DNA of 64,000 bases from CBDFLS01 sp965249185 (GTDB taxonomy: Bacteria > Chloroflexota > Dehalococcoidia > Lucifugimonadales > Australimonadaceae), in NCBI GenBank assembly GCA_965249185.1, contig CBDFLS010000002.1:1798001-1862000 (forward strand), read 5' to 3'. Of the stretch, positions 52,809 through 63,500 are shown one piece after another; the first letter of the stretch is position 1, and the number at the start of each line of letters is the position of its first letter. The translations under genes and the position numbers were made by a program. The notes beneath the pieces were generated by a model that had not been told where the DNA came from, did no database searches, and saw nothing but the letters and a program-made list of their open reading frames with translations.

Positions 52809-54515
52809 CTAACAGTTGCCCAGCTCTGGGGGGATGAGACCGGTGAGTTGGTTGTCGGTGAGGTTGAGGATCGTCAGGTCGGTGAGGTTGCCCAGTTCAG
52901 TTGGGATTGGGCCGCTCAGCTCGTTGCCGGAGAGGTAGAGCTGCGCCAGGTCGGTGAGGTTGCCCAGTTCAGTTGGGATTGGGCCGCTCAGCTCGTTGCC
53001 GGAGAGGTAGAGCTGCGCCAGGTCGGTGAGGTTGCCCAACTCTGGGGGGATGAGACCGGTGAGTTGGTTGTCGTGAAGGTAGAGGATTGCCAGGTCGGTG
53101 AGGTTACCCAGCTCTGCCGGAATCTCGCCGGTGAGCTCGTTGCCATAGAAATAGAGGCGGGTCAACGCGGTCAGATCGCCCAGCTCGGGCGGGATGAGAC
53201 CGGTGAGTTGGTTGTCGTGAAGGTAGAGGATCGTCAGGTCGGTGAGGTCGCCCAACTCTGGGGGGATGGGACCGGTGAGTTGGTTGTCGTGAAGGTAGAA
53301 GATCGTCAGGTTGGTGAGGTCGCCCAGCTCTGGGGGGATGGGGCCGGTGAGCTTGTTGCTCTGAAGATAGAGGTGGGTCAGGTCTCTGAGGTTGCCCAGC
53401 TCGGCGGGGATGGGGCCGGTGAGCTTGTTGCTCTGAAGATAGAGGTGGGTCAGGTTGGTGAGGTCGCCCAGCTCTGCAGGGATGGGGCCGCTGAGCTTGT
53501 TGCTCTGAAGATAGAGGCGGGTCAACGCGGTCAGGTTGCCCAACTCAGCGGGGACGGGGCCGGTGAGCTTGTTGTTGGAAAGATAGAGGATCGTCAGGTT
53601 GGTGAGGTCGCCCAGCTCTGCAGGGATGGGGCCGCTGAGCTTGTTGCTCTGAAGATAGAGGTGGGTCAGGTTGGTGAGGTCGCCCAGCTCTGCAGGGATG
53701 GGACCGCTGAGCCTGTTGCTCTGAAGATAGAGGCGGGTCAACGCGGTCAGGTTGCCCAACTCAGCGGGGACGGGGCCGCTGAGCTTGTTGTTGGAAAGAT
53801 AGAGACTCGTCAGGTTGGTGAGGTTGCCCAGCTCTGGAGGGACGGGGCCGGTGAGCTTGTTGTTGTGAAGGTAGAGGATTGCCAGGTCGGTGAGGTTACC
53901 CAGCTCTGCCGGAATCTCGCCGGTGAGCTCGTTGCCATAGAAATAGAGGCGGGTCAACGCGGTCAGATCGCCCAGCTCGGGCGGGATGAGACCGGTGAGC
54001 TTGTTGTTGTGAAGGTAGAGGATCGTCAGGTTGGTGAGGTCGCCCAACTCTGCAGGTATGGCGCCGCCGAGTTTATTGCCGGAGAGGTTGAGAATCGTCA
54101 GGTCCGTGAGGTTGCCCAGCTCCGACGGGATCGAACCTGCAAGCCCTTTCCCATTGGCGGTGAGTCCAGTGACCCGGCCATGCGAGACGGAGATGCCTTC
54201 CCAGTCAGTGATAGGCGTGTTGACGTTCCAGTCCAACACATTGCCGGTGTCAAGAGTTGCTTTGGCGTCAAGCAACGCTTCGCAATCGGCGATTAGGCCG
54301 GAATTGGCGGAAGGGTCGGGTACGGCAACGCTGTCGTCGCACCGCGACTGCGCCTGTGCCGTACTAGGTGATGCAATGGCAAGCGCCAATGTCAGGAAGA
54401 AAACAGCGATGAGCAAGACCCGTCCCCGGCTGGGGTTGGGTTTGCCGAGGCCAAACTCGGGGAGGGTAGGTATGTTACAACTTGTCACCAAGGTCTTCCT
54501 GTTCCGTAGTTTCAC
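52809..54515 (-). CDS. secreted leucine-rich-repeat protein (18 repeats)
   Basis: A 568-residue exported protein. A signal-like hydrophobic segment (RVLLIAVFFLTLALAIASPS, about 32-51) ends near AQAQS. A cap region with the WEGISVSHGRVTGL motif follows, as in plant-type LRR proteins, then 18 uninterrupted 24-residue repeats of the form LGNLTxLxxLYLxxNxLTGxIPxE. The chain stops at LGNC, only 13 bp from the IS3 end, without a C-terminal cap, so the IS may have trimmed it. Its start lies 29 bp after the giant surface-protein gene on the same strand; both may bind the same surfaces or substrates. Confidence 0.88.
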   Translation of the reverse strand: MKLRNRKTLVTSCNIPTLPEFGLGKPNPSRGRVLLIAVFFLTLALAIASPSTAQAQSRCDDSVAVPDPSANSGLIADCEALLDAKATLDTGNVLDWNVNTPITDWEGISVSHGRVTGLTANGKGLAGSIPSELGNLTDLTILNLSGNKLGGAIPAELGDLTNLTILYLHNNKLTGLIPPELGDLTALTRLYFYGNELTGEIPAELGNLTDLAILYLHNNKLTGPVPPELGNLTNLTSLYLSNNKLSGPVPAELGNLTALTRLYLQSNRLSGPIPAELGDLTNLTHLYLQSNKLSGPIPAELGDLTNLTILYLSNNKLTGPVPAELGNLTALTRLYLQSNKLSGPIPAELGDLTNLTHLYLQSNKLTGPIPAELGNLRDLTHLYLQSNKLTGPIPPELGDLTNLTIFYLHDNQLTGPIPPELGDLTDLTILYLHDNQLTGLIPPELGDLTALTRLYFYGNELTGEIPAELGNLTDLAILYLHDNQLTGLIPPELGNLTDLAQLYLSGNELSGPIPTELGNLTDLAQLYLSGNELSGPIPTELGNLTDLTILNLTDNQLTGLIPPELGNC

Positions 54516-54544
54516 TCCGACGGATGCGACAGTAGCTTCCTCTC

Positions 54545-57500
54545 CTATCTCCGGCTACGTCGCACCACAATTATGAGAACGACTCCAGCGACTACCCCAA
54601 TCACTACCACGACGATAGCCCACCAGGGGAATCCTTCGTCCCCGCCGTCCGCCTCGGACGGCGCTGGCTCCGCCGTGAGTGTAGGCGCTGGCTCCGCCGT
54701 GGGTGTAGGCGTAGGCTCCGCCGTGGGTGTAGGCGTAGGCTCCGCCGTGGGTGTAGGAGTAGGCTCCGCCGTGGGTGTAGGAGTAGGCTCCGCCGTGGGT
54801 GTAGGCGTAGGCTCCGCCGTGGGTGTAGGCGTAGGCTCCGCCGTGGGTGTAGGCGTAGGCTCCGCCGTGGGTGTAGGCGTAGGAGTAGGTGGGGGCGGCG
54901 CTTCTTCAGTTTCGCCACTGCCTGATTCCGACCAAGGGCTGACTCCCTCGGCGTTGATAGCCCGCACCTGCACCTCGTAGCCGGTCTCAGGCTTAAGATT
55001 GCTCAGGGTCATGGATATGCCGGTGCCGCCGTACCCGACGTCTTTGAACTCCCCGTCAGCTTCACGGTATTGCAAGTCGTAATCCGTGATCTCCGGTCCC
55101 TGGTTATCGGGCGCCGTCCAGTTTACTGCCAGGGTAGAGTGGCTGGTGGCCTTGAGGTCGGGTGCTGCTGGACGTGCCGGTGGCTCATCAACGTTCTCAA
55201 CGCTGATGGTAACTATGATCCCACCGACACCCCCTCGGCGGTCCCGGGCGCTCACCCGCACCGAGTATTCGTTCTTGACCTCGTAGTCCAACGCTGTCTT
55301 GGTGGTGAGCTGCCCTGTGCTAGGGTCCACGTCGAAGGAGGCTCGATCCATTCCCCACAGCCAGTACTCCAGCCGGTCACTATCCGAGTCCCTGGCGTTC
55401 ACTGGGTCCCCCACAGCCATGCCCACTTCTGCGTTCTCCGGGACGGTGCGGGTGGTGTTGAGGCCCTCGTTGAACCTAGGCGAGCGGTTGGCAGGTTCGT
55501 CGTCCACCGCAGTGACGGTGACGGTGACCGTACCGGTGTCCGTACCCCCGTTCCCGTCGCTCACTGTATAGGTGAAGGAGTCGGACCCGTGGAAGCTGGA
55601 GTTGGGGGTGTAGGTGACGGTGGCCCCGGCGTTCCTGATCGCGGCGCGGCCATTGCTAGGTACGCTCACCGCAGTTACGCTGAGGGCGCCCCCGTCCGCG
55701 TCCGTGTCGTTGTCCAACACCCTAATGACGATGGCCCTGTCTTCGTCAGTCGTGGTGGAGTCACTCACCGCCACAGGCGGGTCGTTAACTGAAGTGACGA
55801 TGACGGTGACCGTAGCGGTGTCCGTACCCCCGTTCCCGTCGCTCACCTTGTAGGTGAACAAGTCGGAACCGTGGAAGTTAGCATTAGGAGTATAGGTGAC
55901 GGTGGTCCCGGCGCCTGTGACCGCGACGCTCCCGTTGCTTGGTGTGCTCACCTCGATGACGCTGAGGCTGTCACCGTCCACGTCCGAGTCGTTGTCCAAC
56001 ACCCTAATGACGATGGCCGTGTCCTCGGCAGTCGTGGTGGAGTCATCCACCGCCACTGGCGGGCCGTTGGCTTGAGGGATGGCTTCCCCTTCTGCCTGGG
56101 GCCCTGGGCTGCGGAGGTTCACCGCGCGGACCTGGAAGTCATATACTCGGCCATTAAATAGGTTTTCCACCGTGTGCTCGGTGGGAAGTTGGCCTTCGAT
56201 TCCGGGGACGGACTCCCAGTCATGGATGTCCAGCACGTGGGCCGAGCCTGCCCCCACCAAGGCGGTGTGAGCGGCAGTGTCCACCGCTACGGAATACCCG
56301 AACCAATCGCCCGCCTCGCCGTCTTCGTCGGTCAGCTTTTTCTTCTGGCTCCACTCACCGTTGGAATCCCTGGTGAAGACGTAAGCCGAACCTGAAGCAG
56401 AGCCGTTGTCGTCGTCCCCGTACGCACCAACCACCACGGTATCAACGTCCACCGCCACCGAATACCCGAAGTAGTCGAGAGCATCGCCGTCGTCTGCAGT
56501 CAGCTTTTCCCCACCGTCCCACACGCCTCCCGAATCTCTGGTGAAGACATAGGCCGCACCGGCATCCAGAAGGTACAAGGGTGAATCGGGGTCTGAATGG
56601 GGGTCAATGGGGTCGTGCTGATACGCTCCCACCACGACGGTGGCAACTTCCACCTCGGCACCACCAACCTCCACGGTATCAACGTCCACCGCTACGGAAT
56701 ACCCGAAGTTATCCTGCGCCTCGCCGTCGGAGGCGGTCAGCTTGTCGGTCTCATTCCCGTCGGCCCAGGCACCGGAGGGCTTCACGAACACGTAGACCGA
56801 GCCCGAGTCAATGCCTTTGTCATCGTCCCCGGACGCCCCGATCACAGCGGTTTTGCCGTCCAATGCTACGGAAACCCCGAACCAGTCGTCATCGGCGCCG
56901 TCGGAGGCGGTCAACTTGGCCGTCTCAGCGTCTTCCATGGGGTTCCAGTCGGCCCAGCTGCCACTGCTGTTGGGTTTGGTGAATATGTAGGCCGAACCAG
57001 AATCTTCTGAGTCGTTTTCCTCGTCGTCGTCCTGGTACGCTCCTACTAGGACGGTGTCACCGTCCACCGCCACGGAATACCCGAAGTAGTCGAGGGCCGC
57101 GCCGTCGGAAGCCATGAGCTTGGCGGTCTCAGTACTGGTGGCCCAGGCCCCAGTGGGCTTCACGAATACGTAGACCGAGCCGGAATCAGCGCCGGCGCCG
57201 TCGTTCCCAGGCGCCCCAACCACGACAGTATCACCGTCCACCGCCACGGAAATCCCGAAGTTGTCGTAGGCCGCGCCACCGGAGGCGGTCAGCTTTACCC
57301 CATCGTCCCACACACCGTCATTCCTGGTGAAGACGTAGGCCGCGCCGGAATCAGCGCCGTTGCCATTGTCCTGATAGGCCCCGATCACCGCTGTGTCACC
57401 GTCCACCGACACCGCATACCCGAACTTGTCGCCCCCCACGCCGTCCAGCTTGCTGGTCTTCAGCAGGTGCAATACCTCGTATCTGAGTATGGTCTCTTTT

Positions 57501-60500
57501 GTCTCAACGTGGGTGTAAGCCCATTTCAGCTTCACCTCACCATTGCCCTCCTCCGGGGGCTCCAAGGCCGGGCGAACTAGTTGAGGCGGCAGAGGCTTGG
57601 CGTCGATCGCCGCCGAGGCAGGGCCAACGCCGGTTGCGTTCTCCGCCGAGATTTGGAACGTGTACGTGGTGCCGTTGGTGAGGCCGGTAATGGTGTATGT
57701 GGTGGCGTCGGCACTGATGTTGGTTGAGTTCGTGACTCCGTCGATGCTGTAATGGTATTTATCGATCGAAGCGTCGACGGGGTCGCCCCAACTCAGACGC
57801 ACCTCTTCGTGGCCCGGCTCCGCCGCGAGATTCAACGGCGAGTCTGGTAGCGTACCCGCCGGTGTCGCGGTGACGTCCGAGGCATCGCCGTATGGCTGAA
57901 GAGCCTGGTTGTCCACCGCGCGGATATGGAACGTGTACTCGGTGTCGTTGGTCAGACTGGTAACGGTGTAACCGATGGTGTTCGCGACGCTGTAGTCGAT
58001 GTCGTCGGCGTCGATGTCGATGAAGCTAGTGCCGCCGTCGGTGCTGTACTGGTATTTATCGATCGAAGAGTCGTTGGGGTCGGCCCACTCCAGCTTCACC
58101 TGGGTGTCGCCCGCGGTTGCGGAGAGGCCCGGCGCGGCCGGTGTCGCACTTGCGGGCTTGGCATCTTTTGTGGCCGCAGGACCCTCTCCGATCACGTTCA
58201 CCGCCCGCACCGCAAACGTGTACGTGGTGAGGTTGGTCAGGCCGAGCACCGGGTAATTGTCGGTGCCCGGCCCGCTGTCGGGAATACTCGTGAAGGTCGT
58301 ACCGCCGTCGGTGTTGTACTCGTACTTCGTGATAGGGGCGATAGTGGCGTCAGCGGTGGCCGCAGTCCAGCTCAACGTCACCTGGCCGTCGCCCGCCTGT
58401 GCGCTCAGGACGGGCGCGACCGGCTTCCCCAACGGAGTGGCGCTGGCTCCGTCCGAGGCAGGACCAGCGCCACTCCGGTTCAGCGCCCGGATTTGGTACG
58501 CGTACTCTGTTCCGTTGGTCAGGCTGGTCACTGTGTGATTTGTGGTCTGATGGTCGCTGAGGCCAATGTCCATCCAATCGGGTATGCCCAACACATGGAC
58601 CGAACCAGCATCCATGCCAGTTGCGATGTCGTCACTGTACGCCCCAACCAGTGCGAGATCACCGCGTTGATCATCCAGGTCCACTGCCACTGACCATCCG
58701 AACCTGTCGTTGGCCGCGCCGTTAGGGGCGGTGAGCTTGAGGGTCTCAAAGGTGCTGGCCCAGCCGAGGGCAGGCTTCTCGAAAACATACGCCGAACCGG
58801 AATTGCGTCCGTTGTCGTCGTCTTGCCACGACCCAACTACCACGGTGTCACCATCCACCGCCACCGACACTCCGAAGTTATCTCCAGCTGCGGCGTCGGA
58901 GGGGGTGAGCCTGGCTTTCTCGCCCCACACACCCGATTCCCTGGCGAAGACATAGGCAGCACCGGAACCGGCGCCGGTTCCGGGGTCGCTGTGCTGACTT
59001 GCTCCGATCACCGCAGTGTCGCCGTCCAGAGCTACGGAAAACCCGAAGTAGCCGCTCGGCTGGCGGTCGGAGGCGGTCAGCTTGGCAGTCTCATTTCCGT
59101 CGGTCCAGCCTCCGGGAGGCTTGTCAAAGACGTAGGCCGAACCGCTTCCTAACTCACCGAAGACCGTGTCGTCCCCGTACGCCCCTACCAATACAGTGTC
59201 GCCGTCCACCGCTAACGAGTACCCGAGATAGGCGAGTTGCAAGCTTGTGGAGGCGGTGAGCTTGGCCGCTTGGCTCCACACACCGGTACCCGAATCCTTG
59301 GTGAACACATAGGCCGCACCAGCGCTCAAACGGCCCCCGGCGTCATAGAGGCGAGACCCAATCGCCAGGGTGTTGCCGGCCAGAGCTACGGAACCTCCGA
59401 AGAAGGCGTACTCCTCGGGGACAGTGGGGGCCAGCTTGGCGGTCATCGCTGCCTTGGCTGTTTGTGACAAGGCGTCCCAGGCGGCCCAGCCTCCGGTGGG
59501 CTTAGTGAATACGTAGGTCGCACCGGAATTTACCAGGGTAGTATTGCTAGCGTCTTCGCCGTCGTATGCGTGGGCTCCAACCACTACGGTGTCCCCGTCC
59601 ACCGCAACGGACCACCCGAACTGGTCGCCCGTCTCTTCGCCGTCGAGCTTGACCTGCTGGGTCCAGTCACCGGTGGAATCCCTGGTGAATATATAGGCCG
59701 AACCCCTCCTATCATTTGCCCGGTCCGCCCCAACCACGGCGGTGTCGCCGTCGATTGCTACGGAAATCCCGAAATGGTCGCCCGCCGCCCCGTCGGCGGC
59801 GGTGAGCCAGTCCTCCGGGATCACCTCCGCTAGCTCGTACCCGGTTATCGTCGAGTTGCCGGGGTTATCCCAGCTCAGCGTCACTCGGGTGTCGCTAGCC
59901 ACCGCTCCCAACCCGGTCGGCTTGGCTGGCTTCGGAGCCCTGGGAGTGGCGCTGGCGCTGTTTGAGGCAGGCCCTTCGCCGGAGGCGTTTACCGCGCGGA
60001 TTTGGAACGAATACTCCTGGTAGTTGGTCAGGCCGGTGACGGTGTATGCAGTGGTGGCCGAGTTGCTGCCGCCGTCGAAGTCCGAGAAATTCGCGCCCCC
60101 GGCGGTGCTGTACTGGTACTTCGTGATTGTGGCGTTGCCGGGATCGGCCCAGGAGAGCGCAACCTTGCCGTCACCCGGCGCGGCCGACAGATTCGCGGGG
60201 GCGACCGGTACCATCAAGGCGCTTACGGTGGAGGGCGCGCCGTTGCCGAGATCGTTCACGGCGCGCAGCGCCAAGGTGTGCGTGACGCCGTTGGTCAAGC
60301 CGGTCACGGTGTAGGTGGTGGTGGTAGCGCCGCTGCCACCGATTTCCGCGAAGGTCGTGCCGCCGTCTGTGCTGTACTTGTATCCCGTGATTGTGTCGTC
60401 TTCGGGGTCGTCCCAGGACAGAGCGACCTGCCCGTTCCCTCCCGCGGCCGACAGGTTGGTCGGGGCGTATGGTACCGCCTTGGGCGTGGCGTCGAGCCTG

Positions 60501-63500
60501 TCCGATGCCGGGCCATTGCCGCTGGCGTTCACCCCGCGGAGCTGGAAGGTGTACACGACGTCATTGGTCAGGCCTGTCACCGCGTAGGAAGTCGCGTTGG
60601 CTTCGCCGGGCGCGCTGTTGGAAATGTCAGTCCAGGACGGGATGCCCATAATATGGGCTGCCCCTTTATTACTGCCGTCCCCGTACGCGCCAACCACGGC
60701 GGTACTACCGTCCACCGCTACGGACCACCCGAAGTGGTCTTCCGCTGCGCCATCGTGGTCGATGATTTTGGCCGTCTCAGTACCGGTGGCCCAGTTGCCG
60801 TTAATGGGCTTGGTGAAGAAGTAGGCCGAACCGGATTTATCCCCCTTGTCGTCGTCTAGGTGCGCCCCAATCACGACGGTGTTGCCGGACACCGCCACGG
60901 AAATTCCGAATTCGTCGCCGCTCGTCCCGTCGGAGGCGGTAAGCTTGGCTGTCTCAGTACTGGTGGCCCACGCGTTGCCAGGCTTGGTGAAAACGTAGGC
61001 CGCACCGGAATTGTTCACGGTGTCACTTTTGTCGTGTTGGTGCGCGCCGACTACGACGGTGTTACCGTCTATCGCCACGGAAATACCGAACTCATCTCCC
61101 GCCGCAGCGTCGAAGGCGGTGAGTGTGGCCGTCAAAGTGGCCTTGCCATCGGCATCCAGGGAGTCCCAGTCTTCCCAGTCTATTGAGCCGTCGCTGTTGG
61201 CGTCGGACGATGGCTTGGTGATTGCGTAGGCCGAATCGGCCTTGCGGGCCCCGACGACGATGGTGTTACCGTCAATCGCCACGGAATTACCGAAGTAACC
61301 GCCTGCCGCAGTGCCGGGGGCGGTCAGCTTGGTCGTTAACATGGCCTTGCCATCGGCGCTCAGGCTGTTCCAGTCGTCCCATCCGTTGTCGCCCGAGGGC
61401 TTGGTGAAGACGTAGACCGAACCGGACTCAGCGCCGCCGTCGTCGTCCAGGTGCGCGCCGACCACTATGGTGTCGCCATCCACCGCAACGGAATAACCGA
61501 ACTGGTCTCCGTCTGCAGCGTCGGAGGCGGTCAGCTGGGCCGTCTGCTTCCACATCCCCTGGGAATCCTTGGTGAATATGTAAGCCGAACCGGTATTGGT
61601 GGCCTGGCCCTCGCCCGGTTCGCCCTCGTCGTATTGGTGGGCCCCGACCACGGCGGTGTCGCCATCCAATGCTACGGACCGCCCGAACTCGTCGCCATTG
61701 TCCCCGTCCGAGGCATTCAGCGTGGCGTTCTTGGTCCACACCTCGGATACCGAATTCCAGGTGAATACGTAAGCAGCACCCGGGCGATTGTTGAAGTCAG
61801 CGTCATAAGCCTGCAACGCCCCAACCAACGCGGTGTCACCGTCTGCCGCCACGGCCATCCCGAAGAAGTCGTCATCCCTGCCGGCGCCTCCGGCGGTAAG
61901 CTTTCTCGGCGTAATCCGCAACAGTTGGTACTTGGTTATGGTGGAATCGTCGGGGTTGTCCCAGCCCAACTCCACTTGGGAGTTGTACTCGATCCCGGTG
62001 AGTCCGGTGGGCTTGGCCGGCAGTATCAAGGCGGTCACGGTGGATGCCTCGCCGTTACCGGTAGGGTTCACCGCACGCAACGCCAACGTGTACTCGGTGC
62101 TGTTGGTCAGGCCGGTGACGGTGTATGCAGTGGTGGACGCGCTGCTGCCACCGTCGAAGTCCGAGAAATTCGCGCCCCCGTCGGTGCTGTACTGGTACTT
62201 CGTGATTGTGGCGTTGCCCGGATCGTCCCAGGAAAGGGCGACCTCGCCATCGCCCGGCGTGGCTGAGAGGTTCACGGGGGCAGCTGGCACGGGCACGGGC
62301 ACGCCGGTCGCAGTTGATGCCGGGCCGTCGCCGGAAGGGTTCACCGCACGCACTGCGAACATGTATGTGATGTCGTTGGTCAGGCCGGTTACCGTCTGGC
62401 TCCTGATCGCGGCGGCGGTATCGGGGATTTTGGCCCAGCCCGATGTCCCGATGACGTAGGCAGAGCCGGCATCGGAGACATCGTTGCCGGTGTCGTCGTC
62501 GTCGTCATTGGCGTCGTTCCTGGGCGCAGCCACCAATGCAGTGTCACCGTCCAGCGCCAGCGCGATTCCGAACCGGTCGCCCGTCGCGGCGTTGGAGGCG
62601 GTGAGCTTGACCGTGCCAGTAGTGTCGGTCCAGCCGTTCGTGGGTTTGATGAATACGTAGATCGAACCGGAGTCCGTGCCGTCGTCGTCGTTCTGGTGGG
62701 CCCCGACCAAGATGGTGTCGCCGTCCACTGCAACGGACCGACCGAACTGGTCGCTATCGGCGCCGTCTGACGCGGTGAGCTTGGCCGTCTCGGTGCCTGC
62801 ACTGTTGGTCCAACCGGTGTTGGGTTTTGTGAATACGTAGGCCGAACCGGTGCTGGCCTCAGCCCCGTCGACCGTGTTCCGGTCTCCGGACGCGCCAACG
62901 ACTATAGTGTTGCCGTCCACCGCGACGGAACGACCGAAATTGTCGTTGGCGGCCCGGTCGGACGCCCTGAGCTGCACGGTTTCAGTCGTCGTGGCCCAGG
63001 CGGCGCCCCCAGACTTGACGAACACGTAGACCAAACCGGAATCGGTGAGGCTGTTGTCGTCCTTACCGTACGCCCCGACTGCGATGGTATCGTCGTCCAC
63101 CGCTACTGAATTCCCGAACAGATCGTCCGCACCGGCGTTGGAGGCGGTGAGCTTGGCATTCTGGCTCCACTCACCATTGGAATCCCTGGCGAAAACGTAT
63201 GCCGAGCCGGTGCTGACGTTTGTGCCAGCAACAGAGTTTTGGTCTCCTGGCGCTCCGACCACGATGGTGCTCGCACCGTACAATGCCACGGAGGCTCCGA
63301 ACAGATCGTCCGCCGCGCCGCCTGTAGCGGTGAGCTTGGTCTCGGTAATGGTGGATGTCCAGTCGCCATCGGAAGGCTTGGTGAACACGTAGATTGCGCC
63401 CGTTTTGCTGACGTTCCCACGGGCCCCAACCACCACGGTATCGCCGTCCACCGCCACGGAGATTCCGAACTCGTCACCATCCGCGCCATCGGAAGCGGTC

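Noticed and set aside
52850..54160. Regular repeats that could suggest a CRISPR array
   Set aside because: The periods (72 bp, and 24 bp in the stalk) are coding repeats without unique spacers between identical units, and no cas gene is present.
52788..54296. A 502-codon open frame antisense to the LRR gene with repeats such as GELVVVKVEDRQVGEVAQL
   Set aside because: It is the reverse strand of the 72-bp LRR repeats, whose fixed phase keeps an antisense frame open; it has no signal, domain or ribosome site.
54573..54980. Gly/Val-rich plus-strand frame opposite the Pro/Thr stalk
   Set aside because: An artefact of the 24-bp repeats read backwards.
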